Assembly (NCBI RefSeq): GCF_021560035.1
Contig: NZ_CP074373.1
Coordinates: 1,484,001 to 1,548,000 of the forward strand
Reading direction: 5' to 3'
Length of the DNA: 64,000 nt
Origin: Virgibacillus sp. NKC19-16
GTDB taxonomy: Bacteria; Bacillota; Bacilli; Bacillales; Amphibacillaceae
Position 1 is the first letter of the stretch; every line of letters starts with the position of its first letter. The notes beneath the pieces are model-generated. The model had not been told where the DNA came from and did not search any database. It saw only the letters and a list, made by a program, of their open reading frames with translations. The translations under genes and the position numbers were made by a program. Positions 24,770 to 34,226 of this stretch are shown here, in pieces.

Positions 24770-25609
24770 TTATTGCTTTAAAGCTCCCTTCGCCTCTGGG
24801 ATGTTATCCATATCAAGGGCGTTCATTTGACAGAAGTATTCTAGAAAGTTTGTAGTTTCTTTGATTTCCTTTTCATCCGTTTTTAATGCAATGATATCTT
24901 TTAGGATTTGAGCAGTCCAAACGTTATCAAAATAACGATATTTACCAGAATTCCATGAAGTTCGATGAGGATAGCTCTTATTAATATAATAATTCCAGAA
25001 GAGCATTTTCTCCGCTTCTTGATCGTTAAGCTTAATTCTAAATTCTGCATGGGCCGGTACCATTCCATCATCGTGAAAATTACCGGAAAACGTTTCATTT
25101 ACCATGTAGAGACCGATAATCCGTCTTTCTGTTTCGGCCTGATCCGACTCTCTTGCAGTCAGAAGCCCTGCGCTGTTCGGACTCACCCGAGTTACTCTGT
25201 TTGGCTGACCTTTATTTTTTCCGCTTTGGACCGTGCCGGTATATACTTGCCAGTCGGTAAATACATTTTGTTGCTCTTCTTCGTCCAGCCAGAAAACAAT
25301 TTGTGAGCTTTCATGAATTTTAAGGTTCTTTAGTTTTTCTCTACGCTGCTGTTCCAGCACCTGTCGCTCTTTTTCTTCTGCACGTCTTTTTTCAAGTGCT
25401 TCTTCTTCCATTTCTCTTTGCGAAAGGATTTTCTTCAAAGATTTCGCAGTATCCCGGTCGTTTAGTGTGATAAAACTTCCAAAAGCATCAGGATACACGA
25501 ATTTTTTAATATCTTCATTAAAACTAATGGTGACGAAAGATGCATCCTGATCCACGATATTTCCTTCACCAAAGACTTTATGCGTTATTTCTTCATTAAT
25601 TAAATTCAC
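24770..25609 (-). CDS. Unknown protein with UvrD-type Tudor domain
   Basis: A 279-aa soluble protein. Residues 8-45 (ITHKVFGEGNIVDQDASFVT onward) match the HxxFGxGxI Tudor-like fold found at the C terminus of PcrA/UvrD helicases. A charged coiled coil follows (about 55-95), then a domain of unknown function. Similar Firmicute proteins are sometimes labelled malate synthase, for which I see no active-site motif. GTG start with AAGGAG 9 nt upstream. It stands alone. Confidence 0.65.
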   Translation of the reverse strand: MNLINEEITHKVFGEGNIVDQDASFVTISFNEDIKKFVYPDAFGSFITLNDRDTAKSLKKILSQREMEEEALEKRRAEEKERQVLEQQRREKLKNLKIHESSQIVFWLDEEEQQNVFTDWQVYTGTVQSGKNKGQPNRVTRVSPNSAGLLTARESDQAETERRIIGLYMVNETFSGNFHDDGMVPAHAEFRIKLNDQEAEKMLFWNYYINKSYPHRTSWNSGKYRYFDNVWTAQILKDIIALKTDEKEIKETTNFLEYFCQMNALDMDNIPEAKGALKQ

Positions 25610-25816
25610 TAAACCATTCTCCTTGTATAAAATATTTGGGTTAGCCTAGCCTGCTTTCAATAGAGTCATTTGATCGCATTGAACGAAAATAAGTTTTCAA
25701 ATTTAAAATCGCACTCAAATTCTGTCTGGAAGAAGATGCGTACGATTATCGAATGGTGTCTCAAGACTATTCTTAGTATATAGTATCATGTAATCTAAAA
25801 TATAGCAAATTTATGG
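25610..25816. other. Intergenic gap, nothing recognised
   Basis: AT-rich spacer between the divergent unknown gene and the sigma-54 activator; no ORF, hairpin or repeat of note before the promoter at 25817. Confidence 0.5.
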
Positions 25817-25846
25817 TTGACAATGGTGGTTTAGTTATTGTATAAT
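25817..25846 (+). promoter_or_regulatory. Housekeeping promoter of the sigma-54 activator
   Basis: TTGACA, 18-nt spacer, TATAAT: both hexamers are perfect. The start codon is about 190 nt further on, so the message has a long untranslated leader without obvious structure. Confidence 0.7.
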
Positions 25847-26040
25847 TCAAGATTATTTAATGTATATCTTGGAATCATGTCTGATTAAATTTTGTGTTAA
25901 ACTAATTTATAAGATTATTTATGCAATAAACGGGCCAAAGATAACGGATGAAAGAGACGGAATGTTAAGGAAAATTGAATACTTTTAAGCGGTCACTTCC
26001 GTACATGGGTAGAAAAATATTTTTCTTTGGAGGGATAATG

Positions 26041-27924
26041 ATGGATAATATTTATGTTATTGCTCCTTTCGATTTGACAAAAGAGCAAATATATCTAATG
26101 GAAGAACAGATGATTGATCGACCTTATAAAGTGACTTTCATAGAAACTTTGTTCCCATATGAGAGAACATTACAAAAGATCCCTGCATCCGCAAGTGTTA
26201 TTGTCTCTAGAGGTGGACTCGGCGAATATTTACATACTGAAGCCCAAATTCCTTATGTACATATACCAGTTACTCCGTATGATTTATTACGTGCAGTTGC
26301 TCAGGTATATGTGAAAGGGTACCGGAAAATAGTTGTTTTGATGTTCCACCAAATAATAAATGATGCAGAAGCATTTTCTTTAGATTTTAAGGATGCAACA
26401 GTACAAGTCCTAAGTTATAACCATTCAAAAGATTTAAATCAAGTGCTTCAGTATCTAATTAAAACGGAACAGGTTGATGTGATTATTGGAGACCGACGTG
26501 CAGTGTTATCTGCTGGTCAATACAGTCTTGATACACGTCTTATAAAGTCTGGTCAAGAGGCTTTACAACTAGCATTGGAACAAGCGATTCGGACAATTGA
26601 ATTGAAATACCAAGAACAAAGTAAAATCAAAGAACTTGAGTTGATTTTACACTCTATGCAACAAGCAGTTATTGTTGTTGATGATAAGAACAAGATTAAA
26701 ACGTATAATGAGAAGGCAAAAGCGATTTTTCCGCGCTTGAGTCAATCTAATGCATATCGCAAAGTGGTTTCGAACGATACCCTCATTCATCACATCGATA
26801 ATCAAGAAGATCATCGGAATATTTTAGTTGAAGTTGAAAGTCAAAAAGTACTGGCCACAACCTTAATAACGAGAACAAACGGACTGAACGCTGGTGCCAT
26901 TCAAATGTTTGAAAAACTTGATGATATTCAACAATTAGAATTAAAAATTCGAAAAGAAGTGTTTAAAAAAGGTTTGATCGCTAAACATACGTTTTCAGAC
27001 ATTATAACCGTAAATGAAGAAATGAAAAGTTTAATACAAACGGCTGCGGTTTATGCGCGTTCAGAAGGCACGGTTCTTATTTATGGTGAAACGGGCACGG
27101 GTAAGGAATTGTTTGCACAAAGTATCCATAATGCTAGCCACCGACAAAAGAACCCTTTTGTATCATTAAATTGTGGTTCATTAAGTGAATCTTTATTGGA
27201 AAGCGAATTGTTCGGTTATGAAGAAGGATCATTCACTGGTGCAAAGCGCGGGGGACAAGCTGGACTTTTAGAGCTGGCACATGAGGGGACGCTGTTTTTG
27301 GATGAGATTAATGAGATGTCACGTGCCTTCCAAACAAAAATGCTTCGGGTTTTGCAAGAGCAAGAAGTTAGACGAGTCGGTGGCAAACGTAATATTCCAG
27401 TTGATGTAAGAATTATATGTGCTTCCAATGTACCAATCGAAAATCTCATTGAACAAGGGGAGTTTAAAGAAGACTTCTTTTATCGTATCTCCACTCTACC
27501 CCTTGATATATTGCCTTTACGAAATCGAAAAGACGATATCATACCTTTAGCCCTCCATTTTTTAAAGACCGAAATGGATAGGGAAAACCGGTATTTAACG
27601 TGGCAGGACACGTCACCATTTTCACCGCTACTATTTTATCCATGGTTGGGTAACACACGAGAACTTCAGAATATCATTCGACGTATAGTCATTACATATC
27701 CGCACAATGAAATTACAAAAGATGGGGTAGAACAATTCTTCAAAACATCCTTGAAAAAAAGAAAAAAGGAAATCCTTATTCCAGTGCTGGACTCCTATAA
27801 AGATATGGAGAAAGAATTATGGAAGAAACTCTTTCACCAATTCATCGGTACCAAAGAACAGTTCTGTCAGAAATACAACATTAGTTCGACAACATTGTGG
27901 CGAAAAATTTCAAACGGGAAATAA
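26041..27924 (+). CDS. Sigma-54-dependent activator with PrpR N-terminal domain
   Basis: A 627-aa enhancer-binding protein. Domains in order: PrpR_N sensor (about 1-190; RGGLGEYL is its ligand-loop region), PAS-like domain (215-310), AAA+ ATPase (325-560) with Walker A GETGTGKE, sigma-54 loop GSFTGA (usual GAFTGA) and Walker B GTLFLDEINEM, then a short Fis-type helix-turn-helix at the end (KYNISSTTLWRKI). The ATG at 26041 is best placed after GGAGGG. It should open the -24/-12 promoter of the tartrate operon just downstream. The PrpR sensor suggests an organic-acid inducer. Confidence 0.92.
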   Translation: MDNIYVIAPFDLTKEQIYLMEEQMIDRPYKVTFIETLFPYERTLQKIPASASVIVSRGGLGEYLHTEAQIPYVHIPVTPYDLLRAVAQVYVKGYRKIVVLMFHQIINDAEAFSLDFKDATVQVLSYNHSKDLNQVLQYLIKTEQVDVIIGDRRAVLSAGQYSLDTRLIKSGQEALQLALEQAIRTIELKYQEQSKIKELELILHSMQQAVIVVDDKNKIKTYNEKAKAIFPRLSQSNAYRKVVSNDTLIHHIDNQEDHRNILVEVESQKVLATTLITRTNGLNAGAIQMFEKLDDIQQLELKIRKEVFKKGLIAKHTFSDIITVNEEMKSLIQTAAVYARSEGTVLIYGETGTGKELFAQSIHNASHRQKNPFVSLNCGSLSESLLESELFGYEEGSFTGAKRGGQAGLLELAHEGTLFLDEINEMSRAFQTKMLRVLQEQEVRRVGGKRNIPVDVRIICASNVPIENLIEQGEFKEDFFYRISTLPLDILPLRNRKDDIIPLALHFLKTEMDRENRYLTWQDTSPFSPLLFYPWLGNTRELQNIIRRIVITYPHNEITKDGVEQFFKTSLKKRKKEILIPVLDSYKDMEKELWKKLFHQFIGTKEQFCQKYNISSTTLWRKISNGK

Positions 27925-27950
27925 ACCATTTCATATTTGAAATGGTTTTT
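27924..27950 (+). terminator. Terminator of the activator gene
   Basis: AACCATTTCA and TGAAATGGTT form a perfect 10-bp stem around TATT, followed by a run of T. Confidence 0.85.
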
Positions 27951-28140
27951 TATTTTCTTTAAAATGGCTTACCTTTTTCATGATCCATAATTTAACTTTT
28001 GTAATTAATGTTGAAAATAAATTGGGATTTATTTTGCTTTTATGTTTCCTATTAGCACGCCGATAGTAGCCATTTTTTTGGGTTAGGAAGAATAGTGATG
28101 TTATAACATTAGATTAATTTCAAAACAGTTTTGCGATAGT

Positions 28141-28156
28141 TGGCACAGAATTTGCA
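28141..28156 (+). promoter_or_regulatory. Sigma-54 (-24/-12) promoter
   Basis: TGGCACAGAATTTGCA matches the consensus TGGCAC-N5-TTGCA exactly. It is 38 nt before the tartrate dehydratase gene and 190 nt after the activator gene. Confidence 0.92.
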
Positions 28157-28193
28157 AAATAATAAGTGAAAATAAATAAGGAGTGATTAATCA

Positions 28194-29384
28194 ATGAAAA
28201 TTGTAAGTGTCAAAGAAAAAGCCGTCCCAATTAGTAGTAATATCAGCAATGCATTCATCGATTTTAGTAAAATGAATGTTTCTATTGTTGGAGTAGAAAC
28301 AGATGTCGTTCGTAATGGTAAACCTGTAGTGGGATATGGATTCAATTCCAATGGTCGATATGCACCAAGTGGTTTATTGAAGGAGCGATTCATCCCTCGT
28401 TTACTAGAAGCGTCTCCGGAGGAAATTGTAAATGATACAGGTACTAACTTATCCCCAGAGAAGATACATCAAGTGTTGATGAATAACGAGAAACCCGGGG
28501 GCCACGGTGAAAGAACTGTCGCAGTGGGTACCTTAGATATGGCTGTATGGGATGCGGTTGCGAAAATAGAGGATGTACCTCTTTACAAATTTCTTGCGGA
28601 TCAGTATGGCGATGGAACTATTGATGAAAAAGTATTTGTATATGCGGCAGGCGGGTACTACCATCCAAACAAGGGGCTTCCTGAATTACAAGATGAGATG
28701 AAATCCTATTTGGATATGGGTTATTCAAAAGTGAAAATGAAAGTTGGAGGTGTTCCTCTCGAAGAAGACCTTAAACGAATTGAAGCTGTTATTGATGTTG
28801 TCGGATCCGGACAAAATTTAATGGTCGATGTGAATGGGCGATTTAATTTGGAAGAAGCTATTCGGTTTGGTGAGGCCATTAAAGATTATAATTTATTCTG
28901 GTATGAAGAAGTTGGTGATCCACTAGATTATCACTTACAAGCAGAATTATCAAAAGTCTATCCAAATGCTATCGCAACAGGGGAGAATCTCTTCTCTGTT
29001 CAGGATGCCACCAATTTAATTCGATATGCGGGCATGAACCCAAAAGAAGACTTTTTACAGTTCGACTGTGCGCTAAGTTACGGACTTGTAGAATACATGA
29101 AGATTTTAAAGATGCTTGAAGAGAACGATTGGTCTTCTAGAAATTGCATTCCGCACGGAGGTCATCAAATGTCACTAAACATTGCAGCGGGATTGAAATT
29201 ATATGGAAATGAGTCCTACCCCGGTGTCTTTCAACCCTTTGGCGGCTTTGCGGATGGTTACGCCATAGATAATGGTTATGTTGGTCTCCCAGATGTTCCA
29301 GGTATTGGATTTGAAGCAAAAGAGGACTTATATCAACTATTAAAAACATTGAATTTGGAGCAAAAGAAGGCTTATATCAACTAA
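28194..29384 (+). CDS. D-tartrate dehydratase-like enolase-superfamily enzyme
   Basis: A 396-aa enzyme of the mandelate racemase group that dehydrates sugar or hydroxy acids through an enolate. Visible active-site parts: K181-M-K183 (KxK), metal ligands Asp212 (MVDVNG), Glu238/239 (WYEEV) and Glu264 (ATGEN), and His321 in PHGGH. The positions differ by about one residue from those I recall for Bradyrhizobium D-tartrate dehydratase (K184, D213, E239, E265, H322), which would turn D-tartrate into oxaloacetate. The ribosome site is AAGGAGTG. It is first in the operon behind the sigma-54 promoter, with an FAH enzyme and a dicarboxylate carrier. Confidence 0.85.
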   Translation: MKIVSVKEKAVPISSNISNAFIDFSKMNVSIVGVETDVVRNGKPVVGYGFNSNGRYAPSGLLKERFIPRLLEASPEEIVNDTGTNLSPEKIHQVLMNNEKPGGHGERTVAVGTLDMAVWDAVAKIEDVPLYKFLADQYGDGTIDEKVFVYAAGGYYHPNKGLPELQDEMKSYLDMGYSKVKMKVGGVPLEEDLKRIEAVIDVVGSGQNLMVDVNGRFNLEEAIRFGEAIKDYNLFWYEEVGDPLDYHLQAELSKVYPNAIATGENLFSVQDATNLIRYAGMNPKEDFLQFDCALSYGLVEYMKILKMLEENDWSSRNCIPHGGHQMSLNIAAGLKLYGNESYPGVFQPFGGFADGYAIDNGYVGLPDVPGIGFEAKEDLYQLLKTLNLEQKKAYIN

Positions 29385-29527
29385 AAACACTATAGTTCAA
29401 ATGAATAAGATGAATTTCATTGAAATCTAAGTGGGGTATATCTTCCAGGTGTGCCTCTCTTCACCTTCTTATAAAAATGTAAATGAAATTTTCGGGTTAT
29501 GGATAGGTCAAAAAGGGAGATGGTAAT

Positions 29528-30319
29528 TTGTTAAAAGTAAAGACACAAATGATTGTTCGTTATTTAGCTGATGATCAATCACATTATGGTTTGTGTGAGG
29601 ATAACCATATCATACAATTATCAAGTGGTTTTTCTGAAATTGCTAATGGAGATTTTAAGAAAGATGGTGTCGTACATCAATACAGCAATGTGAAAATATT
29701 AGAACCTGTTCAGCCAACCAAAATTGTGAATTTTGGTTGGACATATGCTGAACACGCCATTGAAACAGGTGGTAAAGCTCATCTTAAAGAACCTTTTCTA
29801 TTCTTAAAACCATTATCAGCGCTAATTGCAGACAAGGAAGAAATTGTCCTTCCGCATAGTAAAATGACATCACAAGTTGAGTTAGAAGGGGAAATGGCGC
29901 TGATCATTGGCAAACGAGGGAAAAACATATCAGAAGAAGAAGCGATGAATTACGTTTTTGGGTGTACCATCTTTAATGATATTACAGCAAGAGACCTTAC
30001 AAGGGATGACCCGCAATATACAAGGGGTAAAGGGTTTGATACATTCGGCCCTCTCGGCCCACATGTAGTAACTGGCCTTGATCCATCTAATTTGCAAATT
30101 ACATCAAGGATAAATAATAAAATTGTACAAAACGGCAATACAAGTGAAATGACGTTAAAAATCCCATATTTAATTAGTTGGTTATCACAAATTATGACAC
30201 TAGAACCTGGGGATGTTTTGGCTACGGGTTCTCCTTCTGGCAGCTGCACAATACAATCTGGAGACACTGTCGAAGTCGAGGTAACGAGTATTGGGAAACT
30301 AAAAAATTACGTACGATGA
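29528..30319 (+). CDS. Fumarylacetoacetate hydrolase (FAH) family protein
   Basis: A 263-aa FAH-fold enzyme. Metal-binding acidic residues lie in SQVELEGEMALIIG and FNDITARDLTRDD, and GKGFDTFGPLGP is the usual substrate loop. Members act on acyl-pyruvates and oxaloacetate (hydrolysis, decarboxylation or enol-keto tautomerism). Next to a tartrate dehydratase that yields enol-oxaloacetate, a tautomerase or decarboxylase role is attractive but is inference. The start is TTG with AAAGGGAGA about 8 nt upstream; an ATG seven codons later is the alternative. Confidence 0.82.
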   Translation: MLKVKTQMIVRYLADDQSHYGLCEDNHIIQLSSGFSEIANGDFKKDGVVHQYSNVKILEPVQPTKIVNFGWTYAEHAIETGGKAHLKEPFLFLKPLSALIADKEEIVLPHSKMTSQVELEGEMALIIGKRGKNISEEEAMNYVFGCTIFNDITARDLTRDDPQYTRGKGFDTFGPLGPHVVTGLDPSNLQITSRINNKIVQNGNTSEMTLKIPYLISWLSQIMTLEPGDVLATGSPSGSCTIQSGDTVEVEVTSIGKLKNYVR

Positions 30320-30462
30320 CTGTCTTTGATGTTATATTTAGGGACTGCGGAATAAAGTGCAAGAATACTTTTATCTATCACTAAAAAGCGTGTACATTGG
30401 TGTTTTTTATAGTCGAATTTGCCCCCCGTAATATATACGTTAACTATAATAGATACAAAAAA

Positions 30463-30476
30463 AGTAAGCGATTGCA
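30463..30476 (+). promoter_or_regulatory. Possible CcpA cre site
   Basis: AGTAAGCGATTGCA agrees with the cre consensus TGWAANCGNTNWCA at 12 of 14 positions. It follows a TATAAT at 30445-30450 and lies 106 nt before the carrier gene, so sugar could repress dicarboxylate uptake. Confidence 0.4.
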
Positions 30477-30581
30477 AATAAAAGTGAAGAGGATAAAATG
30501 TTTATTGTTAACGAATAAAAAAATGTTTAATAATGTTGGATAATGAATTATCAACTCATTATATGAAAGGAGAGAATCATT

Positions 30582-31868
30582 ATGGGCGAAAAGAAACCTG
30601 AGGAAAAAAAGAGTGTATTTAAAAGGTTTATGGAAATGAATTTATTTACGAAAATTATGATTGGTTTTGCCGTGGGTATTATAGCAGGCCTCATACTCCA
30701 AGAAGAAGCGGCAATGTTTGCTTTCTTAGGTACTATTTTAGTGAATTTACTACAGATGATCGTTGCCCCTTTAATTTTCTGTGTGATTGTAGGTGCTATC
30801 GCAAATGTAGGTAAGGGGAATAATAAGAAGCTTGGTCGAATTAGCTTAAAAACCGTCATGTGGTTCATAGGAACAACGGCTTTTGCAATACTTATAGGTT
30901 TATTCTTTGCTAATCTGCTGAATGTGGGAACCGGGGTAACTATTCCAACACCAGGTGATGCAACGGAAGCAATGGAATCTGCTGAAGAATTTTCTATAAC
31001 AGATACAATCGTGAATATTGTTCCAGTTAGTATTTTTGAAGCTTTAGCAGAAAACAATTTACTTGCAATTATCTTTTTTGCACTTCTGCTTGGTTTTTCA
31101 ATCCTCGGATTGGGCGAAAGCGGAAAAAAAGCACGAGATTTTTTCAATACAGGGCAAAATTTGATGACGAGATTAACAGAAATCGTTTTAGAATTTACTC
31201 CGATTGGAGTATTTGGTTTAATGGCAGATGTTGTGGGGAATGCTGGTTTAAATATACTTTTCCCTTATTCTAAAGCAATTTTCGCACTTTTCCTGGCTTG
31301 TATTTTATTTATATTAATTGTACAAGCAGGAATTTTAGTAGGCGGATTTGTAAAAATATCTCCAATAAGATTTTTACGAGAAATGAAAGATGCAATGGCT
31401 TTCGCTTTTGCAACCTGTTCTAGTGTTGCAACTCTACCTTTAACTTTAAAAGCCACTTTAAGATTAGGAGCAGATGAAGATACTACAAACTTTGCTGTTC
31501 CTTTAGGATCAGTTATAAATATGAACGGTACAGCTATTTATCAGGCGGTTTCTGTTATTTTTGTCGCTCAAATTTATGGTGTAGAACTTTCTATAACAAC
31601 TCAATTAATGGTAATGCTTACCGCGACATTAGCATCTATAGGTACTGCTGGTGTTCCTGGATCTGGATTGATCATGTCTGTAATTGTACTCCAGGCTGCA
31701 GGTTTACCATTGGAAGGTGTAGCATTATTAGCTGGTATCGATCGTATTATGAATATGGGTAGAATTGTACCGAATATTGTTGGAGATGCTGCAACTGCTT
31801 TACTAGTTTCTAAATCTGAAGGTACTTTAAATGTTAATAATTTAGAAGAAAATAAAACGGCAGGATAA
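30582..31868 (+). CDS. Dicarboxylate/amino acid:cation symporter (DctA/GltP type)
   Basis: A 428-aa DAACS-family carrier with eight membrane helices and two re-entrant loops. The family core is clear: AFATCSSVATLPLT (serine-rich hairpin 1) and NMNGTAIYQAV followed by GTAGVPGSGLI (hairpin 2). It imports C4-dicarboxylates or acidic amino acids with Na+ or H+. The AAAGGAGAG ribosome site is strong. Its place after tartrate dehydratase and FAH genes makes tartrate or a related diacid the likely cargo. Confidence 0.88.
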   Translation: MGEKKPEEKKSVFKRFMEMNLFTKIMIGFAVGIIAGLILQEEAAMFAFLGTILVNLLQMIVAPLIFCVIVGAIANVGKGNNKKLGRISLKTVMWFIGTTAFAILIGLFFANLLNVGTGVTIPTPGDATEAMESAEEFSITDTIVNIVPVSIFEALAENNLLAIIFFALLLGFSILGLGESGKKARDFFNTGQNLMTRLTEIVLEFTPIGVFGLMADVVGNAGLNILFPYSKAIFALFLACILFILIVQAGILVGGFVKISPIRFLREMKDAMAFAFATCSSVATLPLTLKATLRLGADEDTTNFAVPLGSVINMNGTAIYQAVSVIFVAQIYGVELSITTQLMVMLTATLASIGTAGVPGSGLIMSVIVLQAAGLPLEGVALLAGIDRIMNMGRIVPNIVGDAATALLVSKSEGTLNVNNLEENKTAG

Positions 31869-31875
31869 ACCAAAG

Positions 31876-32286
31876 TTGATGAAATGGGATGATTCTAAGG
31901 AAATTCGCTGGGGTGTTCTGCTTTTGTTTGGGTGGTCTTGCCATTGCTGCAGGTTTCACTGCGACCGGCAATTACAGGTACTTGAAGGCATGAACTTTAT
32001 TATTATTGTTCTTGTATCTACCGCTGTTGTATTGTCCCTTATAGAAATTACATCGAACATGGCAGCAGCTACAGTGATTCTTCCGTTGGTAGCTTCATTA
32101 GCAATTGCCGCAAACCTTGCATTTATGCTTCGAGTTGGAACATCGCTGAACGCTATTATGTTTGGAACAGGTAAAGTGAAAATCATTGAGATGGTTAAAA
32201 ACGGATTTTAGCTAAACCTGATTCGATTATGCTGATTGTTTTAGCAGTCTATTTTATCCTTCCTGTCCTTTGGGGCATCAATTTGC
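31876..32286 (+). pseudogene. Remnant of SLC13/DASS-type carrier
   Basis: Only the C-terminal third of a divalent-anion/Na+ symporter is left. Reading frames shift between DWDDSKEI-like and FGGGLAIAAGFTATG segments near 31940, a stretch of about 25 residues is missing before FMLRVGT, and the last helix (VLAVYFILPVLWGINL) is in another frame after a stop. NAIMFGTGK and EITSNMAAATV are family signatures. It sits directly behind the DctA-type gene, so a second dicarboxylate carrier was probably once here. Confidence 0.75.
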
Positions 32287-32324
32287 AAAAATCCCGGCTG
32301 GAATTCAATAATATCTGTATCTCA

Positions 32325-32368
32325 AACAAAGGGGTCTGGCTTTCTAAGGTTAAGATCCCTTTGTTTTT
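32325..32368 (+). terminator. Terminator after carrier remnant
   Basis: AACAAAGGGGTCT (32325-32337) pairs with AGATCCCTTTGTT (32353-32365, one G-T) and runs into TTTT. It probably ends the tartrate operon. Confidence 0.75.
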
Positions 32369-32476
32369 AGGTTCTATTATATAAAAGCAGGATAGAGAAT
32401 TACTGAACAGTTAATAAGCACTACTACAGAATTAGGCTTTTGTAACCGTCAAGTCAAAATGGACATTTTTTGCTAA

Positions 32477-32730
32477 TTAATGTTGAACACTTTTTTCCAT
32501 AAAAATGGAAGAACGATATTTCATGCGATAACTGTCATCATCCCGGAAATGAATAACTTCCGCGCAATGTAAAAACCCTGTCCAGAATGGCTGTTGTAAT
32601 GCCTGGATCTCCTAATAATTCTCCCCATCCATTTGGGCAATGGTAATACAAGTGTTATCCCTGTCAATAAAATCTTGGGAAGTTGCCCCTTGATCCTTAC
32701 GTTTTGTAAAAGATGCGGCGAGGTCTCCTT
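32477..32730 (-). pseudogene. IS21-family IstB remnant
   Basis: The minus strand, with at least two frameshifts, encodes the C-terminal end of an IstB transposition helper ATPase: WGELLGDPGITTAILDRV, then LHCAEVIHFRDDDSYRMKYR, then SSIFMEKSVQH and a stop at 32477. No istA, terminal repeats or target duplication are visible, so the element is dead. Confidence 0.7.
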
Positions 32731-33048
32731 CTTAAAAATCGAAAACCTTCAGAAATTCCACTAAGCTTGAATTAATAATTTATCGAAATCGAGCGTGTTT
32801 GGGTAACGAAGTAAAATTAATACAAATTAGTCTTGTCTAATATATGTCGCTCTTTATTTTTCTGACCATTTATGATTTAGACTATGATAATCGAAAACCA
32901 AAACTTATTCAATAATAAAATGTTTTATTTGATTGACTTTTTAAGCTAGATCGTTCAAACTAAAAATGGGAATAAACGTTCGTTAAGGCGCTGGGGGATA
33001 CTAAATGGAGGGTAGTAATTATAGATTTATCTGGAAAGCGATAAAATA
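32731..33048. other. AT-rich gap, nothing recognised
   Basis: No ORF, hairpin or repeat of note; it lies inside the decayed zone between the tartrate operon and topB. Confidence 0.5.
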
Positions 33049-33327
33049 CTATAGAAAACAAGGCGGGGAAATTGTAGGTACACCTTCGTTCATTATTGGA
33101 CTAAAGAGCAAGACAACGAAAGAAGTATTTCCCCATCCAATCAGCCATTTTTTATAACCATGTATACCTGGATAAAAATCAACTTTATCGATGAATTCAT
33201 AAATATCTTTATAAGTAAATTTTGATTTCTTTTTGTGATTCTCATCATATTCTACAATCAACTTTCTCAATGTTGTCGCTTTTTCTATGTCATCTAAGAT
33301 GCCTTTCGTACCGATTTTATTCATCAT
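33049..33327 (-). CDS. Hypothetical 92-aa ORF (doubtful)
   Basis: The first 65 residues (KGILDDIEKATTLRKLIVEY, then KWLIGWG) look like a real soluble protein, the last 20 do not. There is no clear ribosome site. It may be the front of a truncated gene. Function unknown. Confidence 0.35.
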   Translation of the reverse strand: MMNKIGTKGILDDIEKATTLRKLIVEYDENHKKKSKFTYKDIYEFIDKVDFYPGIHGYKKWLIGWGNTSFVVLLFSPIMNEGVPTISPPCFL

Positions 33328-33479
33328 CTAAAACTCTTAACATAGACCTTAACTTTGCGATTCGTTTAATGTCTATTGTCGTTAGATCATGATTTTAGGG
33401 TACTATATCTTTTCTTTTAACTTTTTTAAATGAAAGAGAACTTTTTATCCAGGTCTTAAAAATATTTATGAAATGAAAA

Positions 33480-34140
33480 AGTTCTAAAGCATAGGCCAAG
33501 GATTAAGTTAGTATCGATAAGAACGGGAAAAAAGGTCAGAAAGATATATAAAATTGATTTTACCTATAAGAAAACAAATGAGACACTTTTCGTGGAAGAC
33601 AAAGCGAAAACATCTAATAGATGAATACAATTTAGTAAAGAAAAAAGAACTATTAAATTATCAGAGACAAAAGAATTGGATGTATTTGATATTCTAGACG
33701 TAGTGGAAAAGCATTATGAAAATAAAGAATTTCTAATCAACTACCTTCTCCCTTATAACTATTTATTGGACAGACTCGTAAATAAAATTAACCGGCTACA
33801 GGATACTCTCAAAGGTTATCAGAACAGATTGAAAAAAGGAGGAGCGAATCCAATTATTTAGAAAAAGCAAACCAGAATCAGCAAGCATTATTAGATAGAT
33901 TTATTAACAATATTATAGGATCTGATAGATAATTGGCCAAAGTAAGAAACGAAGTAGTACACATAATCAGATACAGTGAATTATGCTTTAACAGAAACAT
34001 TCAGAGATCCCGCTTGTTATATTGAAGAATTTGCTAAGAGTATAAAAATAGGTGAACTTACGATAGATGATAAAAAAGATAATATCGTAAAGTTTCAAGC
34101 CAAAAGTGAAACATTAAAAGAGGAAGATTATGATTATTAA
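33480..34140 (+). pseudogene. Decayed coding remnants before topB
   Basis: At least three broken reading frames in the same direction. 33510-33618 encodes KIYKIDFTYKKTNETLFVED and a stop. 33620-33912 encodes a helical protein (LDVFDILDVVEKHYENKEF) that shifts frame near the AAAAAAGGAGG at 33834 and ends in NIIGSDR. 33968-34139 encodes CYIEEFAKSIKIGELTIDD and ends at a TAA. Neither family nor parent gene is recognised. Confidence 0.45.
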
Positions 34141-34226
34141 TGATTTAAGGGTACTTAAACTTTATAAAAAAGTCGAACAATACTTATATCATAAAGAATA
34201 TAATGGTAAGGGGGATTGACCTATAA

